A stretch of 64,000 bases of DNA from Actinotalea sp. Marseille-Q4924 (lineage in GTDB: Bacteria; Actinomycetota; Actinomycetes; Actinomycetales; Cellulomonadaceae). A program made the translations under genes and the position numbers. The first letter of the stretch is position 1; each line of letters opens with the position of its first letter. The stretch lies in NCBI RefSeq assembly GCF_916618755.1, contig NZ_CAKAKB010000003.1:930001-994000 (forward strand), in the 5' to 3' direction. Below, piece after piece: positions 1 through 7,861 of this stretch. The notes below the pieces were generated by a model. That model had not been told where the DNA came from. It was given only the letters and a program-made list of their open reading frames with translations, and did not search any database.

Positions 1-43
1 CCTCCTGTCGGTCGCGGCCTCGTCGCCGCGTGAGAGCAGTATG
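1..43 (-). promoter_or_regulatory. Probable promoter and Shine-Dalgarno for a gene beyond the left edge
   Basis: On the minus strand a CATACT -10-like hexamer lies at 43-38. A perfect AGGAGG Shine-Dalgarno occupies 6-1, so a start codon should fall just outside the window. The leader would be about 30 bases. The gene served cannot be identified. No -35 box is evident. Confidence 0.4.
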
Positions 44-100
44 GGAGGCGCGGGGCACCGGTCACCAGCGCCGGTCGCGGTCCGGGGCGCCGCCCGCGGC

Positions 101-1339
101 TCAGGACCGGCGCAGGAGGGCCACGGCCTCCACGTGGTGCGTCATGGGGAACAGGTCGAAGGCGCGCAGCCGCTCCAGGGCGTAGCCGGCACCCGCGAGG
201 AGCGCGACGTCCCGCGCCAGGGACGCCGGGTCGCAGGCGACGAGGACGACGCGCTCGGCCCCGAGGGAGACCAACCCGTCGACGACGGCGCGCCCGGCGC
301 CCACGCGCGGCGGGTCCAGCACGACGACGTCGGCCGGCCCCGTCGCGCCGCTGCTGAGCACCTCGGCGACGTCACCCCGGTGGAGGCGCACCTGCGGCAG
401 GTCGTGGACGTTCCGGCGCAGGTCGCGCGCGGCCCGCGCGTCCCCCTCGACGGCCACGACCGAGCCCCGCTCCCCCACCGCACGGGCCAGCGGCACGGTG
501 AGGAGACCGGCACCGGCGTACAGGTCCACGACCCGGGCGCCGGCGAGACCGTCCTCGGCGAGCGCGTCCGCGACCGCACCGACGAGCACGCCCGGCGCCT
601 CGCGGTGCACCTGCCAGAAGCCGCTCCCGGCGACGCGCCAGGTCAGGTCGCGACCGCCGACGGCGAGCGCCTCACGGACCGACGACCGCGCCGTCGGACG
701 ATGGTCGGGCCGGCCGTTCACCAGCGGGACCCCGTCGGCGAGCAGCAGCGGGCGGTCGCCGGCCGCAGGCGCGACGATCGTGAGGCGTGCGCCGGGCGAC
801 CAGCGCCGCCCGAGGACGGCGGGCACGTCGACCGCCTCCGTCGCCAGGGGCATGTCGTGGATCGCGACGACGTCGTGGGAGCGGTGGCGGTGCATCCCCG
901 CCCGGCCGTCGGCGTCCGCGACGAGCTCGACGCGCGTGCGCCAGCGCAGGCCGCCCCGGTCGTCGTCGCCCGGTGCCGCCTCGACGACGACGCCCCGCTC
1001 GTCGTGGGCGCGGCGCAGCTGCTCCTCGACGACCGCCGCCTTCCACGCCCGCTGGGCGGGCAGGGCGACGTGCGCCAGCTCGCCTCCCCCGACGCCGCCG
1101 GGCCCCGCCTCGGGCCACGCCGAGGGCACGCGGTCCGGCGACGCGTCGACGACCTCGACCGCGTCCGCACGCCAGAAGCGCGCGTCCGGCGCCGCATCGG
1201 TGAGCCGGGCCAGCACCCGCTCGCCCGGCAGCGCGTGGCGCACGAAGACCACCCGGCCCTCGTGCCGCGCGACGCAGTGGCCTCCGTGCGCGACGGGGCC
1301 TACCTCCAGGGCCACGGGCGGGGCGTCCTCCGTGCTCAC
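101..1339 (-). CDS. TrmA/RlmD-family class I SAM-dependent RNA m5U methyltransferase-like protein
   Basis: 412 residues, predicted to methylate C5 of a uridine in tRNA or rRNA. A TRAM-like RNA-binding domain fills about residues 1-60. The Rossmann SAM motif DLYAGAG is at 272-278, LDPPR near 341-345, and ACDPASLARD carries the catalytic Cys369. The C-terminal DLFPMTHHVEAV block is typical of the family. The [4Fe-4S] cysteine cluster that RlmD carries after the TRAM domain is absent: that segment reads WPEAGPGGVGGGELAH. I chose the GTG at 1339 because it overlaps the stop of the upstream transporter gene (GTGA) and starts directly at the TRAM domain; the open frame further upstream only shadows that gene. 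M. tuberculosis Rv2689c occupies the same position. The exact substrate base is unknown. Confidence 0.9.
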   Translation of the reverse strand: MSTEDAPPVALEVGPVAHGGHCVARHEGRVVFVRHALPGERVLARLTDAAPDARFWRADAVEVVDASPDRVPSAWPEAGPGGVGGGELAHVALPAQRAWKAAVVEEQLRRAHDERGVVVEAAPGDDDRGGLRWRTRVELVADADGRAGMHRHRSHDVVAIHDMPLATEAVDVPAVLGRRWSPGARLTIVAPAAGDRPLLLADGVPLVNGRPDHRPTARSSVREALAVGGRDLTWRVAGSGFWQVHREAPGVLVGAVADALAEDGLAGARVVDLYAGAGLLTVPLARAVGERGSVVAVEGDARAARDLRRNVHDLPQVRLHRGDVAEVLSSGATGPADVVVLDPPRVGAGRAVVDGLVSLGAERVVLVACDPASLARDVALLAGAGYALERLRAFDLFPMTHHVEAVALLRRS

Positions 1340-3459
1340 CGGTGCCCTCCGTCCTCGGCGACCCGGGAGCCGGGTGCGCCCGGTGTCGACGGCGCGGGCG
1401 GGGTGGTGTCGTCGAACGTCTCGACGGGGTCCACGCCAGCAGCGGCGCCCGGCGTGCGGGGTGCCTGGGCCACCGGGTCGGTCGCCGTCCCGAGCGGGCC
1501 GCCCACCAGCTCGGCGGAGCGCAGCTGCCACGGCACGGAGGCGATGACGACCCCGGGCGTCAGGAGCAGGCGGTTCTTCAGGCGCATGGCGCTCTGGTTG
1601 TGCAGGAGCTGCTCCCACCAGTGCCCGACGACGTACTCCGGGACGTAGACGACGACGAGGTCGCGGGGGCTGCGGCGGCGGATCGACCGCACGTACCCCA
1701 CCACGGGGCGGGTCAGGTCGCGGTACGGGGAGTCGAGGACCCGCAGCGGCACCGGCAGGTCGAGGGCGTCCCACTGCCGGTGCAGCTCGGCGGTCTCGTC
1801 CGCGTCGACCGAGACGGTGAGCGCCTCGAGCGACGACGGCCGGGTCGCCCGGGCGTACGCCAGCGCGCGCATGGTGGGCTTGTGCAGCCGGGAGATGAGC
1901 ACGATCGCGTGCACGCGGCTGGGCAGCGCCCGCGCGGCTGCCGGGTCATCGCCCAGGGCGAGCTCCACCCGCACGGCCTCGTAGTGCCGGCGCACACCCC
2001 GCATGAGGGCGAAGAAGATCCCCATCGCCAGCAGCGCGATCCACGCGCCGCGGGAGAACTTCGTCACGAGGACCACCCCGAGCACCGTGCTCGTGAGCGC
2101 GAGCCCGGTCGAGTTGATCGTGCGGGACCGGAGCATCGAGCGCCGGCGGGTCGGCTCGGGTTCGGTGCGCAGCTCCCGGTTCCAGTGCCGGACCATGCCG
2201 AGCTGGCTGAGGGTGAAGGAGACGAAGACGCCGACGATGTACAGGTGGATGAGGCGGGTGACCTGCGCGTCGAAGGCGGCGACGAGGACGCCCGCGCCGA
2301 GCGCCAGGAAGATGATGCCGTTGGAGAACACCAGCCGGTCGCCCCGGGTGTGCAGCTGGCGCGGCAGGAAGCCGTCCCGCGCCAGGATCGACCCCAGGAC
2401 CGGGAAGCCGTTGAACGCGGTGTTGGCGGCCAGCACGAGGATGAGCCCCGTGGCCACGGCGACGACGTAGAAGGCGACCGGGACGCCGTCGAACACCGCC
2501 TGCGCGAGCTGTCCGAGCACCGGGTCCTGGACGTAGTCCTCGCCGACGGGGACGCCGTCGCGCAGGAGCTGCCGGGCCGGGTCCTCGACGTAGTGCACCC
2601 CGGTGGCGCGGGCGAGCAGCAGGATGGACATGATGAAGGTGATGGAGAGGGTGCCGAGCAGCAGGAGCGTCGTGGCGGCGTTGCGGCTCTTCGGCGGCCG
2701 GAACGCCGGGACGCCGTTGCTGATCGCCTCGACACCGGTGAGCGCCGCGGCGCCCGAGGCGAACGCGCGCATGACGAGGAAGGCCCCGGCCAGCCCCAGG
2801 AGCCCCTGCTCGTAGCCGGGCAGCGGCTGGATCTCCAGCGCGGCGCTCTCGGCCTGCGGGAGCGTCCCGGTGGCCCACCGCAGGGCCCCGACGACCGCCG
2901 TGAGGCCGACCGCGGCCATGAACAGGTACGTCGGTACGGCGAAGAACCGTCCCGACTCCTTCACGCCGCGCAGGTTGAGCACCATGAGGAGCGTCACCAG
3001 GGCCAGGGCGACCTGGACCTCGTACCCCCGCACCGCCGGGACGGCGGACGCCAGGTACTGGGCGCCGGCGCTGATCGACACCGCCACCGTCAGGACGTAG
3101 TCGACGAGCAGCGCGCTCGCGACGCCCAGACCGGCTCGCGGGCCCAGGTTGACCGTCGCGATCTCGTAGTCGCCCCCGCCGGACGGGTAGGCGCGGACGT
3201 TCTGCCGGTACGAGGCGATGACGACCGCCATGACGACGCCGACGGCCACGCCCACCCACGGCGAGACGGCCGTCGCGGCGAGCCCCGCGAACGCGAGCGT
3301 GAGCAGGACCTCGTCCGGGGCGTAGGCCACCGACGACAAGGCGTCCGAGGCGAACACCGGCAGGGCGATGCGCTTCGGCAGGAGCGTGTGCCTCAGGCGC
3401 TCGCTGTGGACCGGCCGGCCCAGCAGCAGACGCTTCGCGGCATCAGCGACGTCTGACAC
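1336..3459 (-). CDS. kimA: KimA-family K+:H+ symporter (APC superfamily)
   Basis: 707 residues: about twelve membrane segments, then a cytosolic C-terminal USP-like domain from about residue 510. Automatic annotation would call it an amino acid permease. It matches Bacillus subtilis KimA (YdaO), as I recall that sequence, block by block: DALSSVAY, SYRQ, YPSGGGDY, LLVDYVLTVAVSISAG, ALTGVEAISN, ILVLAANTAFNGFP, RGDRLVFSNGIIFL, VGVFVSFTLSQ and LHNQSA. The K+-site residues described for KimA (Asp36, Tyr43, Asp117, Thr121, Ser125) have counterparts Asp39, Tyr46, Asp120, Thr124 and Ser128. In KimA the C-terminal domain binds the inhibitor c-di-AMP. The gene is divergent from two trkA genes, which supports a potassium role. 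The GTG at 3459 is preceded by a TAGAGT -10 with an 8-base gap; about 70 residues of C-terminal tail look disordered. Confidence 0.88.
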   Translation of the reverse strand: MSDVADAAKRLLLGRPVHSERLRHTLLPKRIALPVFASDALSSVAYAPDEVLLTLAFAGLAATAVSPWVGVAVGVVMAVVIASYRQNVRAYPSGGGDYEIATVNLGPRAGLGVASALLVDYVLTVAVSISAGAQYLASAVPAVRGYEVQVALALVTLLMVLNLRGVKESGRFFAVPTYLFMAAVGLTAVVGALRWATGTLPQAESAALEIQPLPGYEQGLLGLAGAFLVMRAFASGAAALTGVEAISNGVPAFRPPKSRNAATTLLLLGTLSITFIMSILLLARATGVHYVEDPARQLLRDGVPVGEDYVQDPVLGQLAQAVFDGVPVAFYVVAVATGLILVLAANTAFNGFPVLGSILARDGFLPRQLHTRGDRLVFSNGIIFLALGAGVLVAAFDAQVTRLIHLYIVGVFVSFTLSQLGMVRHWNRELRTEPEPTRRRSMLRSRTINSTGLALTSTVLGVVLVTKFSRGAWIALLAMGIFFALMRGVRRHYEAVRVELALGDDPAAARALPSRVHAIVLISRLHKPTMRALAYARATRPSSLEALTVSVDADETAELHRQWDALDLPVPLRVLDSPYRDLTRPVVGYVRSIRRRSPRDLVVVYVPEYVVGHWWEQLLHNQSAMRLKNRLLLTPGVVIASVPWQLRSAELVGGPLGTATDPVAQAPRTPGAAAGVDPVETFDDTTPPAPSTPGAPGSRVAEDGGHR

Positions 3460-3467
3460 GGTGACCC

Positions 3468-3473
3468 ACTCTA
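3468..3473 (-). promoter_or_regulatory. Leaderless-type -10 box for the kimA gene
   Basis: TAGAGT on the minus strand ends 8 bases before the GTG start at 3459, so transcription should begin at or next to the start codon. No Shine-Dalgarno is present. Confidence 0.55.
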
Positions 3474-3572
3474 GGCCTGGGGTCGCGCCACGGCGGGACC
3501 ACCGTCCCGGCCGCTCCCGCGGCGCGTCGACCGGCCCGGGGCCGTGCGGCGGGCGCAGGCCCCGCAGCGGAG

Positions 3573-3578
3573 TAGCGT
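3573..3578 (+). promoter_or_regulatory. Leaderless-type -10 box for the first trkA gene
   Basis: TAGCGT lies 8 bases before the GTG at 3587, with no Shine-Dalgarno. It is about 100 bp from the opposing kimA -10, so the two potassium units share one divergent control region. Confidence 0.55.
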
Positions 3579-3586
3579 GACGCATC

Positions 3587-4255
3587 GTGCACTTCGTCAT
3601 CATGGGCTGCGGGCGCGTCGGCGCCACCCTCGCGCAGTCGCTGGAGTCCCGCGGCCACTCCGTCGCAGTGATCGACCAGAACCCCGACGCCTTCCGTCGG
3701 CTCGACGCCGGCTTCGGCGGCAACCGGGTGACCGGCCTGGGGTTCGACCGGGAGACGCTCCTGCAGGCGGGGGTGGAGGACGCCTTCGCCTTCGCCGCGG
3801 TCTCCGACGGCGACAACTCCAACATCCTCGCCGCTCGCGTCGCCCGGGAGACGTTCGGCGTCGACAACGTGGTGGCGCGGATCTACGACCCGCACCGGGC
3901 CGAGATCTACCAGCGCCTCGGCATCCCGACCGTCGCGACGGTCCGGTGGACGGCCGACCAGGTGCTGCGGCGGATGCTCCCGATGGGGGCCACGCACGAG
4001 TACCGGGACGCGTCCGGGCGGGTGGTCATCGCCCAGATCGACGTGCACCCGGCCTGGATCGGCACCCCGATCCCCCGCATCGAGGACCTCGTCGGTGCCC
4101 GCGTCGCCTTCCTGACCCGCTTCGGCGACGGGATGCTGCCGTCGGCGGAGACGGTCCTGCAGGAGCACGACCTCGTGCACGTCCTCGCGGCCGTCGAGGA
4201 CGTGCCGCGCATCGAGCGGCTGCTCACCCACGCCCCCCGGCACAAGGAGGACTGA
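3587..4255 (+). CDS. TrkA-family potassium uptake regulatory protein (CeoB-like)
   Basis: 222 residues with an N-terminal RCK/TrkA-N Rossmann domain (about 1-125) and a C-terminal RCK-C domain (about 140-215). The nucleotide-binding motif GCGRVGATL begins at residue 7 and an acidic residue follows the second strand (VIDQNP). Such proteins are cytosolic ligand-sensing subunits that gate K+ transporters in response to NAD(H) or ATP/ADP. The start is the leaderless GTG after TAGCGT. The stop overlaps the ATG of the next trkA gene (TGATG), so the pair is translationally coupled. It corresponds to ceoB (Rv2691) by position. No TrkH/TrkG pore subunit is in the window; the opposed KimA-like symporter is the only K+ carrier visible. 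Confidence 0.93.
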   Translation: MHFVIMGCGRVGATLAQSLESRGHSVAVIDQNPDAFRRLDAGFGGNRVTGLGFDRETLLQAGVEDAFAFAAVSDGDNSNILAARVARETFGVDNVVARIYDPHRAEIYQRLGIPTVATVRWTADQVLRRMLPMGATHEYRDASGRVVIAQIDVHPAWIGTPIPRIEDLVGARVAFLTRFGDGMLPSAETVLQEHDLVHVLAAVEDVPRIERLLTHAPRHKED

Positions 4256-4929
4256 TGCGCGTCGTCATCGCAGGCGCCGGGTCGGTCGGCCGATCCATCG
4301 CGCGGGAGCTCCTCGCCGCCGACCACGACGTGACGCTGGTGGACAAGCAGCCCTCGGCGATGCGCGTCGCCTCCGTCGCGGACGCGGAGTGGCTGCTCGC
4401 CGACGCGTGCGAGCTGTCGGCGCTGACGCAGGCACGGGTGGACGAGTGCGACGTCATCGTCGCCGCGACAGGGGACGACAAGGTGAACCTCGTCGTGTCC
4501 CTGCTCGCCAAGACGGAGTACGGCGTGCCGCGGACGGTCGCGCGGGTCAACAACCCCAAGAACGAGTGGATGTTCGACGAGGCCTGGGGCGTGGACGTCG
4601 CGGTGTCGACGCCGCGGATCATGACGGCGATGGTGGAGGAGGCCGTCGCCATCGGCGACCTGGTCAAGATCTTCACCTTCCACCAGTCCGGCGCCGACAT
4701 CCTCGAGCTCACGCTGCCCGCGGAGTCGCCGCTCGAGGGCACCCGGGTGGGTCAGGTGGCGTGGCCCGCGGACACGGTCCTCGCCGCGCTGGTGCGCGAC
4801 GGGCGGCCCCTCGCGCCGAGCGTGGACGACACGCTGGAAGCGGGCGACGAGCTGCTCATCGTGGCGGGGTCGGAGGCGGACCGGGACGCGCTGCAGCGCC
4901 TGCTCGTGGTCCGACCAGCAACCACGTGA
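4255..4929 (+). CDS. TrkA-family potassium uptake regulatory protein (CeoC-like)
   Basis: 224 residues with the same RCK-N plus RCK-C layout as its upstream partner: GAGSVGRSIA at residues 7-16, then TLVDKQPS. The motif VARVNNPKNEWMF near residue 95-107 is typical of TrkA proteins. Two tandem TrkA genes suggest a hetero-oligomeric gating ring, as proposed for CeoB/CeoC. The ATG shares a base with the preceding stop. The last 74 bases overlap the 3' end of the convergent DUF3159 gene, so read-through of either transcript would be antisense to the other. Confidence 0.93.
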   Translation: MRVVIAGAGSVGRSIARELLAADHDVTLVDKQPSAMRVASVADAEWLLADACELSALTQARVDECDVIVAATGDDKVNLVVSLLAKTEYGVPRTVARVNNPKNEWMFDEAWGVDVAVSTPRIMTAMVEEAVAIGDLVKIFTFHQSGADILELTLPAESPLEGTRVGQVAWPADTVLAALVRDGRPLAPSVDDTLEAGDELLIVAGSEADRDALQRLLVVRPATT

Positions 4930-5593
4930 CCCACAGCACGAGCGCGAACAGCGGGACGCCCATGGCGAGCCGCGCCGTGCCCAGCCACCCGACGGCGTCC
5001 TCGCCCTGCAGGTAGAGCGGCAGCTGGACCGCGAGCCGGGCGGCGAACATGCCCGCCCAGAGCCACGTCGCGCCCAGGTACCGACGTCGGAGCACGGCTC
5101 GGCGGGGGTCCGTCCGCCAGGACATGTCCTCGCCGCGCAGCAGGCTGACCACGACGCCGACGACGGGCCAGCCGACCAGCGCCGAGACGGCCGTGCCGGT
5201 CAGCCAGGCGCCGTTGACCCACAGCCCCCAGGCGAAGAAGTCCTGGGCCTCGCCCGTGCGCGAGGCCCACAGCATGCCCACCACCACGCCGACGACGCCC
5301 GAGAACGCCTGGGTCGCCGGCGTGCGCTGCAGCAGCCGGACGACGACGGCCACGGCGGCGACCGCACCGGAGGCGACGAGCGAGGGCACGAGCTCCCGCG
5401 TGGCGAGGTACACGACGACGAAGACGAGCCCCGGCAGCACGGACTCCACCAGCCCGCGCACGCCGCCGATCGCCTCGACGAGGGAGAACTGCTCGCCCGC
5501 GAGCACCCGCACGCCCCGTCCGGCGCCCGGGACGGCGTCCGCCGGGGACGCGGGCTCGCCGCCGGGCACCTCGGGACGGTCGTCGGCTGCCAC
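4856..5593 (-). CDS. DUF3159 integral membrane protein
   Basis: 245 residues of unknown function. After a polar N-terminus of about 30 residues come five or six hydrophobic helices and an Ala/Pro-rich tail. DUF3159 proteins are conserved in Actinobacteria and follow the trkA genes in M. tuberculosis (Rv2693c). The GTG start at 5593 is supported by a GAGGAG Shine-Dalgarno 6 bases upstream. The tail overlaps the end of the second trkA gene by 74 bases. A functional link to K+ homeostasis is suggested only by conserved neighbourhood. Confidence 0.85.
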   Translation of the reverse strand: MAADDRPEVPGGEPASPADAVPGAGRGVRVLAGEQFSLVEAIGGVRGLVESVLPGLVFVVVYLATRELVPSLVASGAVAAVAVVVRLLQRTPATQAFSGVVGVVVGMLWASRTGEAQDFFAWGLWVNGAWLTGTAVSALVGWPVVGVVVSLLRGEDMSWRTDPRRAVLRRRYLGATWLWAGMFAARLAVQLPLYLQGEDAVGWLGTARLAMGVPLFALVLWVTWLLVGPRAGAAARPGPPPTPPR

Positions 5594-5654
5594 GGGACTC
5601 CTCGGTTCGTCGGGTGGGCGGTGCGGTCCGGGTCGTCCGACGCCGGGTGGGGCG

Positions 5655-6026
5655 TCACTGCTCGGCGTCGGCGACCAGCTCGTACCGCGGGTTGTACACC
5701 GTGGGCGAGCCGCCCTCCTCGCAGACCGTCCCCGTGACCCGCAGACGACGACCGGGACGCACGCCGGGGATCTCCCGCCGACCGAGCCACACGACGCGCA
5801 GGGACCCCGTCCCGTCGTAGAGCTCGGCCTCCAGGGCGGGCACCGTCTCCCGTGACCGGAGGGTCACGCTGCGCAGGACCCCCGCGACCGTCGTCCGGCG
5901 GCGGTCCTCGACCTGGGCGACCGGGCAGCACCCGGCGCGCTGGGCCCGGCGCCGCTCCTGCGACGCCTCGAACTCCGCGCGTGTGGCGGTCAGGCCCCGC
6001 AGCGCGCCCTGCACCCGACCCGGCAT
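5655..6026 (-). CDS. OB-fold nucleic-acid-binding domain protein (Rv2694c-like)
   Basis: 123 residues. The segment from about residue 45 to 115 (TVAGVLRSVTLR through LRVTGTV) reads as a small OB-fold with the pattern of single-strand nucleic-acid-binding modules such as those of RecG or DNA polymerase III alpha. The ATG at 6026 shares a base with the stop of DUF3710 (TGATG), which fixes the start and indicates a two-gene operon. Length and position match Rv2694c. No catalytic residues are visible; the partner is unknown. Confidence 0.82.
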   Translation of the reverse strand: MPGRVQGALRGLTATRAEFEASQERRRAQRAGCCPVAQVEDRRRTTVAGVLRSVTLRSRETVPALEAELYDGTGSLRVVWLGRREIPGVRPGRRLRVTGTVCEEGGSPTVYNPRYELVADAEQ

Positions 6027-6745
6027 CAGCGTGTCTCCGTGATCTCCGGACCGCGGGTCAGGACGTCGGACCCGGCCTCCGGCACCTCGGGGACCTCGGC
6101 CGTGGAGCGGCCCGGCAGGACCAGCGGCAGCAGGTCCCGCGGCGCCCTCGCCTCGGACCCCCGCACGACGACGACATCCGCGAACACGCCCTCGAGCTCG
6201 GCTGCCGCCTCCTCGTCGGCCGCCGCGCGCCCGGTCAGGACACCGCGCAGGAACCATCGCGGGCCGTCGACGCCGATGAACCGGGCGGGCCGGTGCCCCG
6301 TCCGCCCTTCCTGGGTGCGGACGGGCACGCGGGCCAGGAGCTCCCGGCCGAACGGCCCGACGATGTCCTCGGCGGACCCGCCCTGCTTCGTCACGGACTC
6401 GGCGATCTCGCTGCGGATGTCGTCCCAGATGCCCTCGGTGCGGGGCGCGGCGAACACCTGCAGCTGCAGCGCGGAGCCGTGCAGGGAGATGGCGGCGGCG
6501 GTGACGAGCCGGGACGTCTTCTCGACCTCCATGCGCAGCTCCATGCCCTCGCGCCCCGGCAGCCAGAGCGGACCCAGGTCGACCCGCTTGCCGCGCTCCG
6601 GGACCTGGTCCACGTCCCAGGGGCCCCGTCCCTGGGACGCGCCGTCGTCGGGCTGCTCGTCCTGCAGGTCCGACGGCTCGCCGACGGCTGCCGCGCCCTC
6701 GTCCGGGACGGCATCCGTCTGCTTGTCTCGACGGAACAACCCCAC
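6026..6745 (-). CDS. DUF3710 domain-containing protein
   Basis: 239 residues, soluble, function unknown. An acidic low-complexity N-terminus (about residues 8-50) precedes the conserved DUF3710 core, with GPWDVDQVPE, GLWLPGREGMEL-like and DGPRWFLRGVLTG blocks. It is restricted to Actinobacteria and lies next to dut, as in M. tuberculosis Rv2696c. The start is the GTG at 6745 with MGLFRRDK, a common beginning in this family. A TAGGGT -10 about 50 bases upstream should drive it and the overlapping OB-fold gene. Confidence 0.85.
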   Translation of the reverse strand: MGLFRRDKQTDAVPDEGAAAVGEPSDLQDEQPDDGASQGRGPWDVDQVPERGKRVDLGPLWLPGREGMELRMEVEKTSRLVTAAAISLHGSALQLQVFAAPRTEGIWDDIRSEIAESVTKQGGSAEDIVGPFGRELLARVPVRTQEGRTGHRPARFIGVDGPRWFLRGVLTGRAAADEEAAAELEGVFADVVVVRGSEARAPRDLLPLVLPGRSTAEVPEVPEAGSDVLTRGPEITETR

Positions 6746-6793
6746 GCGTCCAGCCTCTCGCCTCAGGGGACCACCTCGTGCGGCCCGTTCCCG

Positions 6794-6799
6794 ACCCTA
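6794..6799 (-). promoter_or_regulatory. -10 box of the DUF3710/OB-fold operon
   Basis: TAGGGT on the minus strand, about 50 bases before the GTG at 6745. Unlike many promoters in this window it would produce a leader, with a GAGAGG-type ribosome-binding stretch shortly before the start. Confidence 0.45.
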
Positions 6800-6840
6800 G
6801 ACGCCCCGCGGGCGGGAGTCCCACCCGGCGGCGCACCACC

Positions 6841-7311
6841 TCACCCGGTCGGCGTGGCCCAGCCCCCGCTCGAGCCGTGGCCGTCCTCCCCCCGGTGGGA
6901 CCCGGGGAGCCGTTCCGCCACGACGAAGCGCGCGCGTGCCACGGGCTGCACGACGAGCTGCGCCACACGGTCGCCGCGCCGCAGGCGGACGGGGGCGGAC
7001 CGGTCCGTGTTGAGCAGCGTGACCATGATCTCCCCCCGGTAGCCCGCGTCCACCGTGCCCGGGGCGTTGAGCACGGTGACGCCGTGCCGAGCGGCGAGCC
7101 CGGAACGTGGGTGCACGAACGCCGCGTACCCGTCCGGCAGGGCGATCCGGACGCCGGTCGGCACGGTCCGACGCTCACCGGCCGCCAGCTCCACGTCCAC
7201 CCGGGTGACCAGGTCGGCGCCGGCGTCGCCCGGGTGCGCGTACGCGGGGACCGGCAGGTCGTCCTCGACGAGGGTCAGGAGCACGTCGACGGGACGCGGG
7301 TCGTGCGGCAC
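6841..7311 (-). CDS. dut: dUTP diphosphatase (trimeric dUTPase)
   Basis: 156 residues. It hydrolyses dUTP to dUMP and PPi, supplying the dTMP precursor and keeping uracil out of DNA. All five motifs are visible: PGDAGADL (I), TGVRIALPDGY (II), PRSGLAARHGVTVLNAPG followed by TVDAGYRGEI (III), LRRGDRVAQL (IV) and RGEDGHGSSGG (V). Motif V has His where most bacteria have Phe in GFGSTG; M. tuberculosis dUTPase has the same His, which stacks on the uracil. The GTG at 7311 is preceded 6 bases upstream by TAGAGT, pointing to a leaderless transcript. Confidence 0.96.
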   Translation of the reverse strand: MPHDPRPVDVLLTLVEDDLPVPAYAHPGDAGADLVTRVDVELAAGERRTVPTGVRIALPDGYAAFVHPRSGLAARHGVTVLNAPGTVDAGYRGEIMVTLLNTDRSAPVRLRRGDRVAQLVVQPVARARFVVAERLPGSHRGEDGHGSSGGWATPTG

Positions 7312-7317
7312 GCGACG

Positions 7318-7323
7318 ACTCTA
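7318..7323 (-). promoter_or_regulatory. Leaderless-type -10 box of dut
   Basis: TAGAGT on the minus strand ends 6 bases before the GTG start of dut at 7311. A GACACT hexamer at 7337-7342 on the plus strand similarly precedes the divergent DUF3093 ATG by 6 bases. Confidence 0.55.
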
Positions 7324-7348
7324 GTGCGCCCGGTGCGACACTGGTCCC

Positions 7349-7861
7349 ATGACGACCGAGCACCCCCGCGCCGACGTCTCCTCCGGTCGCACCGTGTACG
7401 CCGAGCGGCTGCTGCCGGGCCCCCTCGGCTGGTCGTTCGTCCTCGGCTTCGCGGTGTTCGTCCTCGTCGCGCTCGTGCCGGTCGACCTCGTCGTCGCCCT
7501 CGTCGTGGCGTCCGCGACGCTCGTCGTCGGGATCGTCGTCGTGGCGGCCACCAGCCCCGTCGTCGCGGTGCGCGACGGCCGGCTGCACGCCGGGCGCGCC
7601 CGGATCCCGGTGAGCCTGCTCGGGCCCGGTCGGACGCTGGACCGCGACGAGGCGCGGGCGGCGCTCGGACCCGGTTCCGACGCGCGCCTCTTCGCCTGCT
7701 ACCGGTCGTGGCTGCCCGGCGCCGTCCTGCTGCCCGTCGAGGACCCGCAGGACCCGACCCCGGCCTGGCTCGTCAGCTCCAGGTCAGCGCGCCGGCTGCT
7801 CGCGGCGATCGACGCCGCGCGCGGCAGCACTCAGGCGGCGCACTCGGAGCAGATCGGCTGA
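7349..7861 (+). CDS. DUF3093 membrane protein
   Basis: 170 residues. Two closely spaced hydrophobic helices at about residues 30-72 form a hairpin, followed by a cytosolic C-terminal domain with an RDGRLHAGRARIPV strand-rich segment. Its function is unknown. It is divergent from dut, as Rv2698 is in M. tuberculosis. The ATG at 7349 follows a GACACT -10-like hexamer by 6 bases. The last 31 bases overlap the convergent DUF4193 gene. Confidence 0.85.
   Translation: MTTEHPRADVSSGRTVYAERLLPGPLGWSFVLGFAVFVLVALVPVDLVVALVVASATLVVGIVVVAATSPVVAVRDGRLHAGRARIPVSLLGPGRTLDRDEARAALGPGSDARLFACYRSWLPGAVLLPVEDPQDPTPAWLVSSRSARRLLAAIDAARGSTQAAHSEQIG

Noticed and set aside
41-1648. Long plus-strand frames opposite the methyltransferase gene
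   Set aside because: They are antisense to a gene with clear catalytic motifs, have no ribosome-binding site and give Arg/Ala-rich nonsense composition.
1336-3459. Amino acid permease label for the APC-superfamily gene
   Set aside because: The sequence blocks and K+-site residues match KimA much more closely than amino acid carriers, and the TrkA context agrees.
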